A stretch of 64,000 nt of DNA from CAG-411 sp050875145 (GCA_050875145.1 JBNMLH010000010.1:1-64000); one strand, 5' to 3'; positions 35,013 to 43,853 are shown, counted from the stretch's first letter. Numbers and translations are program-made. Notes: a model not told the origin generated them from the letters alone.

Positions 35013-35642
35013 ATGTCAACTCAGAAAAATTTTGAAGGGTTGAATGATATGAATGGAATGTCCTATGACGTTTTGCGTGAAGTTGGTAATATAGGTGCGG
35101 GCAATGCTACAACAGCATTGTCCCAACTTATACATTCTAAGATTGATATGACAGTTCCAAAGGTTGAATTGTTGGACTTCCCAGAATTGTCAGATGTTGT
35201 GGGATCAGCGGAAAAGACAGTTGTTGGTATATTATTAAATTTGAGTGGTGATGTGAGCGGAATGATGATGTTTATGATTGATTATTCTGCAGCGCGTCAT
35301 TTAGTGAATAGACTAATGGGAGAAAATGCGTCCACTACAGATGGATTTTCTGAGATGGATCTGTCTGCATTAAAAGAAATTGGCAATATAATTGCGGGTG
35401 CGTATTTATCAGCACTTTCTTCATTGACTAATTTGAAAATTGTTGAATCTATTCCTTATATGGCAATAGATATGGCTGGAGCAATTTTAAGTGTTCCAGC
35501 GATTGCATTTGGGGAATTGGGAGATAAAGCATTGTTGATTGAGTCAGAGTTTAATGAAACAGACTATTCTGTAAATGGTTTCTTTATTTTGATTCCAACA
35601 GAGGAATCGTATGGAAAGATTTTATCTTCTTTGGGAATGTAG
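35013..35642 (+). CDS. cheC: CheY-P phosphatase CheC
   Basis: CheC hydrolyses CheY-phosphate and, when bound to CheY-P, titrates CheD. Both active-site copies are intact: D-x3-E-x2-N at residues 19-26 and S-x3-E-x2-N in the second repeat. 209 residues from the third of three clustered starts (GTG, ATG, ATG); the GGGGTGAT site favours this one. With FliY the cell has at least two phosphatases of this fold. Confidence 0.93.
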   Translation: MSTQKNFEGLNDMNGMSYDVLREVGNIGAGNATTALSQLIHSKIDMTVPKVELLDFPELSDVVGSAEKTVVGILLNLSGDVSGMMMFMIDYSAARHLVNRLMGENASTTDGFSEMDLSALKEIGNIIAGAYLSALSSLTNLKIVESIPYMAIDMAGAILSVPAIAFGELGDKALLIESEFNETDYSVNGFFILIPTEESYGKILSSLGM

Positions 35643-35649
35643 GTGAGTA

Positions 35650-36138
35650 ATGGTGGGGAATATGATTAGAGTTGGAATGGCAGATTTGAATATTTGCTCA
35701 TCTCCCGATGCAATAACAACTCTTGGTCTGGGGTCCTGTGTTGGAATTGTTTTATATGATGCCACTTTGAAATTGGCAGGACTAGCACATATAATGCTGC
35801 CAGATAGTACACAGATTAGGAGTAATTCTAATGTTGCTAAATTTGCAGATACAGGAATTGATGCATTGATTCAATTGATGGAAAAAAATGGTGCACAAAA
35901 GCGACGTTTAATAGCTAAGATTGCGGGGGGAGCGCAAATGTTTGCGTTTTCTTCTGAAAACTCTATGTTGTGTGTTGGAAAAAGAAATGTTGAGGCAACA
36001 AAAAAGAAGTTAGAAAATTTAGGTATTAAGATTATAGCGGAGGATACAGGGGATTCTTATGGACGAACAATCGAGTTTTATCCAGAAACAGGAGAACTTT
36101 TAATAAAGACAGTTGGAAAAACGCAAAAAATAATATAG
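35650..36138 (+). CDS. cheD: Chemoreceptor glutamine deamidase CheD
   Basis: CheD deamidates receptor glutamines and is regulated by CheC. Catalytic Cys30 lies in L-G-L-G-S-C-V-G and His47 in A-G-L-A-H-I-M-L-P. 162 residues, normal. A second ATG four codons on has an equally plausible GGTGGGG site. It starts seven bases after cheC, the usual pairing. Confidence 0.95.
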   Translation: MVGNMIRVGMADLNICSSPDAITTLGLGSCVGIVLYDATLKLAGLAHIMLPDSTQIRSNSNVAKFADTGIDALIQLMEKNGAQKRRLIAKIAGGAQMFAFSSENSMLCVGKRNVEATKKKLENLGIKIIAEDTGDSYGRTIEFYPETGELLIKTVGKTQKII

Positions 36139-36174
36139 AATAGAATTGTTCAGAAAAATAGAGGAGCGATAAGG

Positions 36175-36492
36175 ATGAAAATTCGGTTTATACCTGCTGG
36201 GGTAACGTTATTAGCAGGAGCCATAACCTGTCTTATTTGTCTAATGCGTGATTATGATGTTACATATAGTTTAGAAGTGCTGTTAGTGGTGCTGATTATA
36301 TTTGCGTTGATTGGTATGAAAGCACAGCGTGTCATCATCAATGTTATGCGTGAACAAAAGATGCAGGAAGAAGAAGAGATTCGTATGGCGGAATGGAAAG
36401 AGACAGAAAGATTACGACAGCTAGAAGAAGAACAGGCAACAGAGGATGACTTGGGAGAAAAGGACGAGTTGGAGGAAGAAGAGGAGTCATAA
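36175..36492 (+). CDS. Unknown small membrane protein between cheD and fliA
   Basis: A 105-residue product with two hydrophobic segments (about 6-25 and 33-52) and a cytoplasmic-looking tail that is nearly all Glu, Arg, Lys and Gln and likely a coiled coil, ending in an acidic run. I do not recognise a family. B. subtilis has no gene in this place. Co-orientation, a GAGG site and a 36-base gap to cheD suggest it is expressed with the chemotaxis genes. A role in motor or sigma control would be guesswork. Confidence 0.75.
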   Translation: MKIRFIPAGVTLLAGAITCLICLMRDYDVTYSLEVLLVVLIIFALIGMKAQRVIINVMREQKMQEEEEIRMAEWKETERLRQLEEEQATEDDLGEKDELEEEEES

Positions 36493-36525
36493 TAAAGGAA
36501 TAGCCAATTCGTATGGAGGAAATAC

Positions 36526-37287
36526 ATGAACGAAGAGAGTAGAAATAAATTGTGGGAAGAATATGCAAAAGAGCATTCTCCACAAATTAGGGAACAGATT
36601 ATAATTGAATATGCAAATTTGGTTAAAATTGTGGCAGGCAGATTGAGCATGTATTTGGGATATACTGTAGAATATGATGATTTAGTGGGGTATGGTACAT
36701 TTGGATTGATTGATGCGATTGATAAATTTGATTTGTTGAAAGGTGTGAAATTTGAGACGTATGCAAGCTTGAGGATTCGAGGGGCTATTTTGGATCAGAT
36801 TCGTAAAATGGATTGGATACCAAGAACATTACGTCAAAAGCAAAAAAAAATTGATCAGGCATATCAAAAATTGGAGTTAGAGCATGGAAGAGCAGGTACG
36901 GATGAAGAAGTTGCCGAAGAAATAGGTATTACGGCAGATGAACTTGCAAATTGGCAAAGTCAGACTAAGGTTACGAACTTAATTTCATTAGATGAATTTT
37001 TAGAACAGGGTGCAGAAGTTCGGGTAGATACGGATGCTAGTTCTCATTTCGAACAACCTGAAAGAGTAATGGAAAGAGAAGAAATGAAAAAAGTTCTTGT
37101 ACAAACCTTAGAAAAATTAACAGAGAATGAAAAGAAAGTGATTACATTATATTATTATGAGGATCTGACATTAAAGGAAATCAGTCATATTTTAGAGGTT
37201 TCTGAGTCTAGAGTTTCACAGCTTCATACAAAAGCACTACAAAAAATGAGGCAAAAACTGGGAAATAATATGGAAATGTTTTGGTAG
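36526..37287 (+). CDS. fliA: Flagellar/motility RNA polymerase sigma factor FliA (SigD)
   Basis: Sigma-28 directs late flagellar and chemotaxis genes. Region 2 shows V-E-Y-D-D-L-V-G-Y-G-T-F-G-L-I-D-A-I-D-K and F-E-T-Y-A-S-L-R-I-R-G-A-I-L-D; region 3 follows; region 4 has L-T-L-K-E-I-S-H-I-L-E-V-S-E-S-R-V-S-Q-L. 253 residues is standard. TGGAGG precedes the ATG. The anti-sigma gene flgM is not in this window. Confidence 0.97.
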   Translation: MNEESRNKLWEEYAKEHSPQIREQIIIEYANLVKIVAGRLSMYLGYTVEYDDLVGYGTFGLIDAIDKFDLLKGVKFETYASLRIRGAILDQIRKMDWIPRTLRQKQKKIDQAYQKLELEHGRAGTDEEVAEEIGITADELANWQSQTKVTNLISLDEFLEQGAEVRVDTDASSHFEQPERVMEREEMKKVLVQTLEKLTENEKKVITLYYYEDLTLKEISHILEVSESRVSQLHTKALQKMRQKLGNNMEMFW

Positions 37288-37313
37288 GTAATAAGTGATG
37301 AGGGGGTGGGAAA

Positions 37314-38918
37314 ATGCGTTATAAAAACGGATTTTTTCAAATTGTTCACAAAGAGGATGGAACTTATCTAAAGTTTTTTCCACCGGTAGAAAATGGGGAA
37401 CCAATTAATTTAGATGATATTTTGTTTTATTTACATCGAATCAAATTAGATGAGTTTGATGTAAAGGAATTAAAACACATTGTGGATCAGATTGGAAAAG
37501 AGCCAAAAGAATATAGAGTATCCACAGAAAAAGTGTATCCAGAGAATGAATATATGCGTTTGGAGGTTGATTCCAAAAAGACTAGGGTGATAGCGAGGTT
37601 TTATCCACCTTCGAATAAGGGAAAATTAATTTCAAGAGAAGAAATTATGAGTGATTTAGAGCATAATGGGATAAGACATGGAATTATAGAAAGAAATATT
37701 GACATTTATTTGAAGGCTAGACAGTTTTGTACGGATTTTGTAATCGCAAAGGCAACTTTACCGGTACAAGGAAAGGATGCAAAGATTACATATCATTTTG
37801 AGGTGGAAAACACATTTAAGCCAACCATTAAAGAGGATGGAAGTGTTGATTTTCACCAAATTGACAATATTAATCATATAGAAAAAGGTGCATTACTTGC
37901 GACATTAGAACCTGCTGACATGGGAAAACCAGGAATCGATGTATCCGGTGAGCCAATAAAACAGGCAAAGGTGGCAGTAAAAACTTTAAAACATGGACAT
38001 AATATCCATTTATCGGATGACAATACAAAAATGTATAGTGATATAGCTGGCCATGTGTCATTGACGGGAGATAAAGTTTTTGTATCCAATACATATGAGG
38101 TACCTGCAGATGTTAGTACAACAACAGGTGATATTATGTATGATGGTAATGTACATGTAAAGGGAAATGTAATTACCGGCTTTAAAATTGAAGCAAAAGG
38201 TGATATTATTGTAGATGGTGTTGTAGAAGGTGCTACGTTAATAGCAGATGGACAAATTGTTTTGCGACGCGGTATTCAAGGTATGAATAAAGGTATTCTG
38301 AAAGCAGGGGCAGATATTGTTACAAAGTTTATTGAAAATTCAGAAGTAACTGCAGGAGGAAATATAACAACAGATGCAATTATGCATAGTAAAGTGCAAG
38401 CAAAGGGAGATATTATTTCGACTGGTAAGAGAGGCTTGATTATAGGTGGAAGCATTTTGGCAGAAGGAAATATATCCATGAAAGTGGCAGGTTCTACGAT
38501 GGGAACAAAGACCTTGTTGGAGATAGGAATGAACCCGGCATTAGTGGAAGAATATCAATCGCTTGATAAACAAATTGTAAATATGACAGAGGAAATTGAA
38601 AAATTTAATCGTACGATAGGAATTTATGCCAATAAAGTAAAAAAAGGAGAAAAGATTCCTGAGGATAAGATGAAACAATTTCAGATTGCAAAGAAGAGCG
38701 TTGCTCTATTAAAAGAAAATATTGAAAATGCAGAGGAACGTTCAGAAGAACTTCGCGAGGAAATGGAAGCACATAGCCATGGAAGAATTAAAATCTCTAG
38801 TATTGCATATCCTAGTGTGAAAATAGTGATTGCAGGTGCTAGCTATTTTGTCAGAAGTGAGATGCATCGTACACAGTTTGTGAAGGATAGAGCGTTAATA
38901 AAAACAATGACACTTTAG
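37314..38918 (+). CDS. FapA/DUF342 family protein
   Basis: A 534-residue protein with the FapA layout: an alpha/beta N-terminal part (1-150), a DUF342 right-handed beta-helix with repeated G-D-I/V-x-V-x-G units (about 240-400, for example G-N-V-H-V-K-G-N-V and K-G-D-I-I-V-D-G-V), then a coiled coil (about 405-485) and a short C-terminal strand region. Members often sit in flagellar or chemotaxis clusters, and in Vibrio FapA affects cell-pole membrane behaviour, but the biochemical role is unknown. It follows fliA by 26 bases with GGGGGTG as its site. Confidence 0.85.
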   Translation: MRYKNGFFQIVHKEDGTYLKFFPPVENGEPINLDDILFYLHRIKLDEFDVKELKHIVDQIGKEPKEYRVSTEKVYPENEYMRLEVDSKKTRVIARFYPPSNKGKLISREEIMSDLEHNGIRHGIIERNIDIYLKARQFCTDFVIAKATLPVQGKDAKITYHFEVENTFKPTIKEDGSVDFHQIDNINHIEKGALLATLEPADMGKPGIDVSGEPIKQAKVAVKTLKHGHNIHLSDDNTKMYSDIAGHVSLTGDKVFVSNTYEVPADVSTTTGDIMYDGNVHVKGNVITGFKIEAKGDIIVDGVVEGATLIADGQIVLRRGIQGMNKGILKAGADIVTKFIENSEVTAGGNITTDAIMHSKVQAKGDIISTGKRGLIIGGSILAEGNISMKVAGSTMGTKTLLEIGMNPALVEEYQSLDKQIVNMTEEIEKFNRTIGIYANKVKKGEKIPEDKMKQFQIAKKSVALLKENIENAEERSEELREEMEAHSHGRIKISSIAYPSVKIVIAGASYFVRSEMHRTQFVKDRALIKTMTL

Positions 38919-38933
38919 AAGGAAGGAAAGAAT

Positions 38934-39254
38934 ATGCCGATAAGACCAATTGATATGATAAGTATAGCTCCAAGATCGCAGGAAGCATCCCAGCAACAAT
39001 TGAGTGATCAGAATAAGCTTGCACATGCACATGAAAATATGGCGCAACAATTTGGAAAGCATATAAAAGAAAATTCTGAATCGGTCATTCAATTGTCCAA
39101 AGGTGAAAAAACAGAGTACCGATATGATGCCAAAGAAAAGGGAAAAGGAAATAAAGGAAAAGCTAGGGACGGAAAACAAAAAAAACAGCAAAAGCAAAGC
39201 GATGAAAAAATGGAAACACCATTAAATCAAAGTAAGTTTGATATTAAAATTTAA
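38934..39254 (+). CDS. Small basic hypothetical protein downstream of fapA
   Basis: 106 residues: an N-terminal I-R-P-I-D-M-I-S-I-A-P-R-S-Q-E-A segment, a Gln/Asn/His helix, then a strongly Lys/Gly-rich disordered stretch (about 65-90). No membrane segment. I do not recognise a named family; similar short proteins follow fapA in some Clostridia, to my knowledge without assigned function. Good AAGGAAGGA site; 15 and 11 bases separate it from its neighbours, so it is surely translated with them. Confidence 0.7.
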   Translation: MPIRPIDMISIAPRSQEASQQQLSDQNKLAHAHENMAQQFGKHIKENSESVIQLSKGEKTEYRYDAKEKGKGNKGKARDGKQKKQQKQSDEKMETPLNQSKFDIKI

Positions 39255-39265
39255 AGGAGCAAAAG

Positions 39266-40126
39266 ATGGGTTATTATTTATTATTGATTGTAGTTGGATT
39301 GGCTATTATAATTGTAAGTTTTTTTCTTTCAGAAAAAGTCATGGATAAAAAAGAGATAATAACTGAGGATACACCTAAGGTGAATGAGGAATATCTAAAT
39401 CAGTTATTAGAAGAAAACAAAAAGAAATTACAGACAGAAAGCGAGAAAATTGTAGAGGATACTATTAATGTTGAATTAAATCATGTAGATGAGCAACTCG
39501 CACATATTTCAAATGAAAAAATAATGGCAGTAAATGAATTTTCAGATCAATTATTGGAAAAAATCGAAGAAAATCATAAAGAAGTAGTATTTTTATATGA
39601 TATGCTAAATGAAAAAGAAAATGAAATGAAAGCATTTGTGCAGGAAATTGATAAATCTAAAGTTGTTTTAGAAGAACTTGCCAATAAAGAATTAGAAAAA
39701 CAGAAAATGCTTCAACATAAACGGATAAAGAAAGAACTTGAAAAACAGATGAGGCAACAAGAACAATATGAAAAAGATGAAATGGAGTTAAAACGTTCTG
39801 GAGTTTTGACGGAAGATGAGAGCAAAACGGAAATCCAGGCGAGTACACCTCCAAAAGCGGAGACACAAATGTCTGCGCTTGAAAGAATGGGAAATCAACT
39901 GGAAGAGGCTCCGACAGAAGAAGAAACTCCGAGTGTTGAAACGCAGAAAGTGGAAGAACAGGAGCAAATGATAGTAACAGAACAGCAGGAAGACGCAAAT
40001 CAGAATCAAGTGATTTTGAATTTGTATAATGAGGGAAAAAGCATTATGGAAATTGCGAAGCTGTTAGGTAAGGGACAAGGAGAAGTAAAATTAGTAATTG
40101 ATTTGTTTCAAGGAGCAAGAAGATAA
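39266..40126 (+). CDS. SwrB/DUF6115-like membrane protein
   Basis: One N-terminal membrane helix (about 3-22), a long charged coiled coil (about 40-190), an acidic spacer and a C-terminal helix-turn-helix-like end: V-I-L-N-L-Y-N-E-G-K-S-I-M-E-I-A-K-L-L-G-K followed by V-K-L-V-I-D-L-F. Membrane anchor plus this ending is the layout of SwrB (YlxL) of B. subtilis, which promotes export-gate maturation and lies between sigD and rpsB, the same place as here. Orthology is inferred from layout and position. Confidence 0.65.
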   Translation: MGYYLLLIVVGLAIIIVSFFLSEKVMDKKEIITEDTPKVNEEYLNQLLEENKKKLQTESEKIVEDTINVELNHVDEQLAHISNEKIMAVNEFSDQLLEKIEENHKEVVFLYDMLNEKENEMKAFVQEIDKSKVVLEELANKELEKQKMLQHKRIKKELEKQMRQQEQYEKDEMELKRSGVLTEDESKTEIQASTPPKAETQMSALERMGNQLEEAPTEEETPSVETQKVEEQEQMIVTEQQEDANQNQVILNLYNEGKSIMEIAKLLGKGQGEVKLVIDLFQGARR

Positions 40127-40690
40127 ATGAAAACAAAATATTTTTTAAGAGGATTAGGAGCTGGAATTATTTTATCATCTGTTGTATTATTGTTTGGCTC
40201 TCCTAAGGATACACTTTCTGATGAAGAAATAAAGCAACGGGCTTTTAAACTTGGTATGGTCGAAAAAGAAGATGCGCTTGAACAGGTATTAAATAAAAGT
40301 GCGACAGCGACTCCATCTGCAATCTCATCAGAGAAACCAGATGCGACACCTGAAAATACAGAGTCTTCTTCGGGTAGTAAAACATCGAAAGAACAAAGCA
40401 CAGTGTCAGACAAAAAACACACACAGACAGCAGAGCTAGCAAAACAGGCAAAACAGACACAGGCACCAAAATCAAATGCAAGCAGTGAGATGGTTGTCGT
40501 TCAAATCAAGCCTGGAATGTGGTCAGATGAAATAGCAAAAACATTTTATGATTTGCAGTTAGTAAAAGATGCAGAAGAATTTGACAGTTTTCTGTGTGAT
40601 AACGGATATGCATCTATGATACGAGTAGGTAGCTATAAAGTACCAAAAGGTTCTACTTATGAAGAAATAGCAAAAATAATTACAAAATAG
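40127..40690 (+). CDS. Short YceG/MltG-like membrane-anchored protein
   Basis: 187 residues: an N-terminal membrane helix (about 5-24), an Ala/Ser/Thr/Lys-rich linker (about 60-120) and a small C-terminal domain with V-V-V-Q-I-K-P-G-M-W-S-D-E-I-A-K-T-F and G-S-Y-K-V-P-K-G-S-T-Y-E-E-I-A-K-I-I. The latter resembles the LysM-like N-domain of YceG/MltG lytic transglycosylases, but the catalytic domain is absent, so it probably binds envelope material rather than cuts it. It starts directly after the preceding stop codon. Confidence 0.65.
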   Translation: MKTKYFLRGLGAGIILSSVVLLFGSPKDTLSDEEIKQRAFKLGMVEKEDALEQVLNKSATATPSAISSEKPDATPENTESSSGSKTSKEQSTVSDKKHTQTAELAKQAKQTQAPKSNASSEMVVVQIKPGMWSDEIAKTFYDLQLVKDAEEFDSFLCDNGYASMIRVGSYKVPKGSTYEEIAKIITK

Positions 40691-40738
40691 ATACCCCATA
40701 AAGTAGATATGTTTAATTAGTTTGACACAAAAAAATAC

Positions 40739-40767
40739 TTGCAATTAAAAAAGACATATGTTAAGAT
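40739..40767 (+). promoter_or_regulatory. Promoter of rpsB-tsf
   Basis: TTGCAA, a 17-base spacer and TAAGAT with TG one base before it (extended -10). A TTGACA nearby (40722-40727) offers an alternative -35. This marks the start of the translation genes after the motility region. Confidence 0.6.
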
Positions 40768-40790
40768 TGGATGGTATGAGAAAATACACG

Positions 40791-40844
40791 TATAGTGATT
40801 TCTGTAATGGTGCCAGTTTTGGTTTGACAGAAAGATGATCTATG
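40791..40844 (+). promoter_or_regulatory. Structured leader of rpsB
   Basis: In the roughly 100-base leader TATAG pairs with CTATG and, inside it, TTCTGT with ACAGAA, separated by internal loops. It ends before the GTGGAGGT site. Ribosomal protein S2 represses its own mRNA in other bacteria, so an S2-binding leader is possible but not shown. Confidence 0.35.
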
Positions 40845-40872
40845 CGGAAGAAAAAACCAGTGGAGGTATATT

Positions 40873-41595
40873 ATGAGTGTAATTTCAATGAAACAGTTAC
40901 TTGAAGCAGGTGTTCATTTTGGACATCAGACAAGAAGATGGAACCCTAAAATGGCTCCATACATCTACACAGAGAGAAATGGTATTTATATCATTGACTT
41001 ACAGAAATCTGTAGGTAAAGTTGATGAAGCTTACAATGCAATTAAGGATATTGTTGCAGATGGCGGTACAGTTCTTTTTGTTGGTACAAAGAAGCAGGCT
41101 CAGGATTCAGTTAAGACAGAAGCAGAGCGTTGTGGTATGTACTATGTTAACGAGAGATGGCTAGGTGGTATGCTTACTAACTTTGAGACAATCAAAGGTA
41201 GAATTGCAAGATTAAAGAAAATCGAAGCTATGTCAGAGGATGGAACATTTGATGTTCTTCCTAAAAAAGAAGTTATTCAGTTAAAGAAGGAATGGGATAA
41301 ACTTGAGAAGAACTTAGGTGGTATCAAGGATATGAAGACTATTCCAGATGCAATCTTTGTTGTTGATCCTAAGAAGGAAAGAATTTGTGTGCAGGAAGCA
41401 CATACATTAGGAATTCCTTTGATTGGTATTGCAGATACAAACTGCGACCCAGAGGAATTAGATTATGTAATTCCTGGTAATGATGATGCAATCAGAGCTG
41501 TTAAGTTGATTGTTGCTAAGATGGCAGATGCTGTTATTGAAGCAAATCAGGGAGAACAGTTAGAGACAGCTGAAGAAAACACAGACGCTGAGTAA
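40873..41595 (+). CDS. rpsB: Small ribosomal subunit protein S2
   Basis: S2 joins late to the 30S body near S1 and the Shine-Dalgarno helix. V-H-F-G-H-Q-T-R-R-W-N-P-K-M and the C-terminal P-G-N-D-D-A-I-R-A-V-K-L-I are family signatures; 240 residues. Codon choice is more biased (GGT, GCT, AAG) than in the motility genes, fitting high expression. It follows the motility cluster as in B. subtilis and pairs with tsf. Confidence 0.98.
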   Translation: MSVISMKQLLEAGVHFGHQTRRWNPKMAPYIYTERNGIYIIDLQKSVGKVDEAYNAIKDIVADGGTVLFVGTKKQAQDSVKTEAERCGMYYVNERWLGGMLTNFETIKGRIARLKKIEAMSEDGTFDVLPKKEVIQLKKEWDKLEKNLGGIKDMKTIPDAIFVVDPKKERICVQEAHTLGIPLIGIADTNCDPEELDYVIPGNDDAIRAVKLIVAKMADAVIEANQGEQLETAEENTDAE

Positions 41596-41604
41596 GAATG
41601 AAAC

Positions 41605-41632
41605 GATGGAATGCTCATATGGGCATTCCATC
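41605..41632 (+). terminator. Attenuator-like hairpin between rpsB and tsf
   Basis: GATGGAATGC and GCATTCCATC pair perfectly over 10 bases around an 8-base loop. The following ATTTGTGCT is a poor T-tract, so partial attenuation or mRNA stabilisation is more likely than full termination. Hairpins here often lower tsf relative to rpsB. Confidence 0.55.
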
Positions 41633-41730
41633 ATTTGTGCTAGTAAGTAAAGTGATATGTCTGTCAGTTTAAAGTAGGACAGGCATTTCAGAAAAGATAA
41701 AGATAAAAAGAAATTGTGGAGGTAAATGAG

Positions 41731-42660
41731 ATGGCTATTACAGCAGCAATGGTAAAAGAGTTAAGAGAAACATCAGGTGCAGGTATGATGGATTGTAAGA
41801 AAGCACTTACAGCTACTGATGGTGATATGGAAAAGGCAATCGAATTTTTAAGAGAAAATGGTTTAGCTAAGGCTGAGAAGAAGGCTGGACGTGTTGCAGC
41901 AGAAGGTATGGTTGCTACAAATATTAGTGCAGATGGAAAGACAGCAGCTATTGTTGAAGTAAACAGTGAAACAGACTTCGTAGCAAAGAATGAAAAATTC
42001 CAGACATTTGTTTCTCAGGTTGCAGCTCAGGTTGCAGCTACTTCAGCTACAGATGTAGATGCATTTTTAGAAGAGCCATGGTGCGAAGATGCTTCTAAGA
42101 CTGTAAAAGAAAATCTTGCAAGCATGATTGCTGTTATTGGTGAGAATATGACAATTCGTCGTTTCGCAAAGCTTCAGGCAACTGATGGCGTGATTGAAAG
42201 TTACATTCATGCAGGCGGAAAGATTGGTGTTATTGTAGAAGCAAAGACAGATGCAAATAGTGCTGCAGTGAAAGAATGCTTAAAGAATGTAGCAATGCAG
42301 ATTGCTGCTTTAAATCCAAAATATACAAGTAGAGACGAAGTAGATCAGGATTATATCGAGCATGAAAAAGAAATCTTAAAGGCACAGGCAGTAAAAGAAA
42401 AGCCAGATGCTGCTGAAAAGATTATTGATGGTATGGTTATGGGACGTATCAATAAGGAATTAAAGGAAATTTGCTTATTAGATCAGGTTTATGTTAAGGC
42501 AGAAGACGGTAAGCAGTCTGTAGGAAAGTATGTTGAGAGCGTTGCAAAGGCAGAAGGTATTGCACTTGAAATTAAGGGCTTTGTACGTTACGAAACTGGT
42601 GAAGGAATTGAAAAGGTAGAAAGTGACTTTGCCGCAGAAGTAGCAGCACAGTTAAAGTAA
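41731..42660 (+). CDS. tsf: Elongation factor Ts
   Basis: EF-Ts is the nucleotide exchange factor for EF-Tu. The UBA-like N-terminus L-R-E-T-S-G-A-G-M-M-D-C-K-K-A-L and the core T-D-F-V-A-K-N-E-K-F identify it; 309 residues. A GTG 15 bases upstream overlaps the GTGGAGGT binding site, so the ATG is used. The gene ends at a strong terminator. Confidence 0.98.
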   Translation: MAITAAMVKELRETSGAGMMDCKKALTATDGDMEKAIEFLRENGLAKAEKKAGRVAAEGMVATNISADGKTAAIVEVNSETDFVAKNEKFQTFVSQVAAQVAATSATDVDAFLEEPWCEDASKTVKENLASMIAVIGENMTIRRFAKLQATDGVIESYIHAGGKIGVIVEAKTDANSAAVKECLKNVAMQIAALNPKYTSRDEVDQDYIEHEKEILKAQAVKEKPDAAEKIIDGMVMGRINKELKEICLLDQVYVKAEDGKQSVGKYVESVAKAEGIALEIKGFVRYETGEGIEKVESDFAAEVAAQLK

Positions 42661-42680
42661 TTTTATAGACAAAATCATAG

Positions 42681-42727
42681 GCCTTTTTTGTCGTCTGTAA
42701 TGAGCGACAGAAAGGGCTTATTTTATT
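42681..42727 (+). terminator. Terminator of rpsB-tsf
   Basis: A 13-pair stem (GCCTTTTTTGTCG with CGACAGAAAGGGC, G-U pairs allowed) with an 11-base loop runs into TTATTTTATTT. It isolates the envelope pair downstream. Confidence 0.8.
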
Positions 42728-42773
42728 TGTGCGTGTAACAAGCCAGAGTCCACGTTTGCATGAGAATTCTAGG

Positions 42774-42802
42774 TTGATTTTTAATGTTGTTTATATTATA
42801 AT
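42774..42802 (+). promoter_or_regulatory. Promoter of the deacetylase-bactofilin unit
   Basis: TTGATT, a 17-base spacer and a perfect TATAAT, about 75 bases before the chosen ATG and after the tsf terminator. It gives the inserted gene pair its own transcription start. Confidence 0.7.
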
Positions 42803-42877
42803 CGTTAGTGTGTGTGAACAGGGAAAAATAATTGTGTCATATGCATATAAATGAAAGAAGTGAAGGGATGGTTTTCA

Positions 42878-43825
42878 ATGAGCGATGACAAGCACAGAGT
42901 AAAGAAAGCGGAATTAGAGGCACGTCGCAAGCGAGTGAACCGACTAAAGAAAATAATTGTTGCAATTGTGATTATCTGTTTATTGTTGCCTTCGGTTTTG
43001 TGCTTGACTTTATGGGTGAAAGTTAGTCATTTAGAAAAACAGTTAAAATCGTTTACAGAAAACTATAATTTTCAACAACAAAGTATGCAGCAAGATACTG
43101 CTCTTGCAGCGAATGTAAAAGATAAAAAAGAAACAAAAGAAGATGCAGAGGATGAAGATAAGAATTCGGTTGAAGATCAAACGAAGATAACAGGGAAAAA
43201 AGTATATCTGACGTTTGATGATGGTCCTAGTAAAAATACAGAGAAGATTTTAGAAATATTAGATCAATATGATGTAAAAGCTACATTTTTTGTAATAGGG
43301 CAAACGGATGAACATTCCAAACAAATGTATCAGAGAATTTATAATGAAGGGCATACACTTGCTATGCATTCCTATACTCATCAATATCAAAAAATCTACA
43401 AATCCGTAAGTGCTTATAAAAAGGATTTAAAAAAATTAAGTGATTTATTGTATGATACAGTAGGAATTAGACCAAAATATGTGCGTTTTCCAGGTGGAAG
43501 TAGCAATACAGTCAGTAATGTGGATATGAAAGAGATTATTCGTTATATGAATAAGGAAGGATACATATACTACGATTGGAATGTTATAAATGGAGATGCA
43601 ACAGGAGAAAAATTAACAAAAAAAGAAATGATAGATAATGTTATATCTGGTGTGAATAAATATGAAAATTCAATCGTGCTTATGCATGATAGTGCTGGAA
43701 AAGAGAAAACAGTTGAGATATTGCCAACTGTTTTAAAGAAGTTAAAAAAAATGAAGGCAAATGTTTTGGCAATAAATGATACAACAGTTCCAGTTCAGCA
43801 TATAAAAGCAGATGAAGTAAAATAA
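42878..43825 (+). CDS. Membrane-anchored polysaccharide (peptidoglycan) deacetylase
   Basis: NodB-type carbohydrate esterase family 4. A basic cytoplasmic lead, one membrane helix (about 25-46), a coiled and acidic linker, then the catalytic domain: T-F-D-D-G-P-S (Asp114, Asp115), H-S-Y-T-H (His164, His168), R-F-P-G-G-S and L-M-H-D. These residues bind the metal and catalyse removal of N-acetyl groups, probably from wall glycan outside the membrane; substrate is inferred. The ATG after GAAGGGA is preferred to one 27 bases upstream that lacks a site; 315 residues. It is separated from tsf by a terminator and has its own promoter. Confidence 0.92.
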   Translation: MSDDKHRVKKAELEARRKRVNRLKKIIVAIVIICLLLPSVLCLTLWVKVSHLEKQLKSFTENYNFQQQSMQQDTALAANVKDKKETKEDAEDEDKNSVEDQTKITGKKVYLTFDDGPSKNTEKILEILDQYDVKATFFVIGQTDEHSKQMYQRIYNEGHTLAMHSYTHQYQKIYKSVSAYKKDLKKLSDLLYDTVGIRPKYVRFPGGSSNTVSNVDMKEIIRYMNKEGYIYYDWNVINGDATGEKLTKKEMIDNVISGVNKYENSIVLMHDSAGKEKTVEILPTVLKKLKKMKANVLAINDTTVPVQHIKADEVK

Positions 43826-43853
43826 TAATTAATGAGGATGAGGAGGTGCTTGG

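Noticed and set aside
40691..40872. tRNA gene in the gap before rpsB
   Set aside because: No cloverleaf, T-loop or anticodon arm pattern; no tRNA-like pattern was seen elsewhere in the window either.
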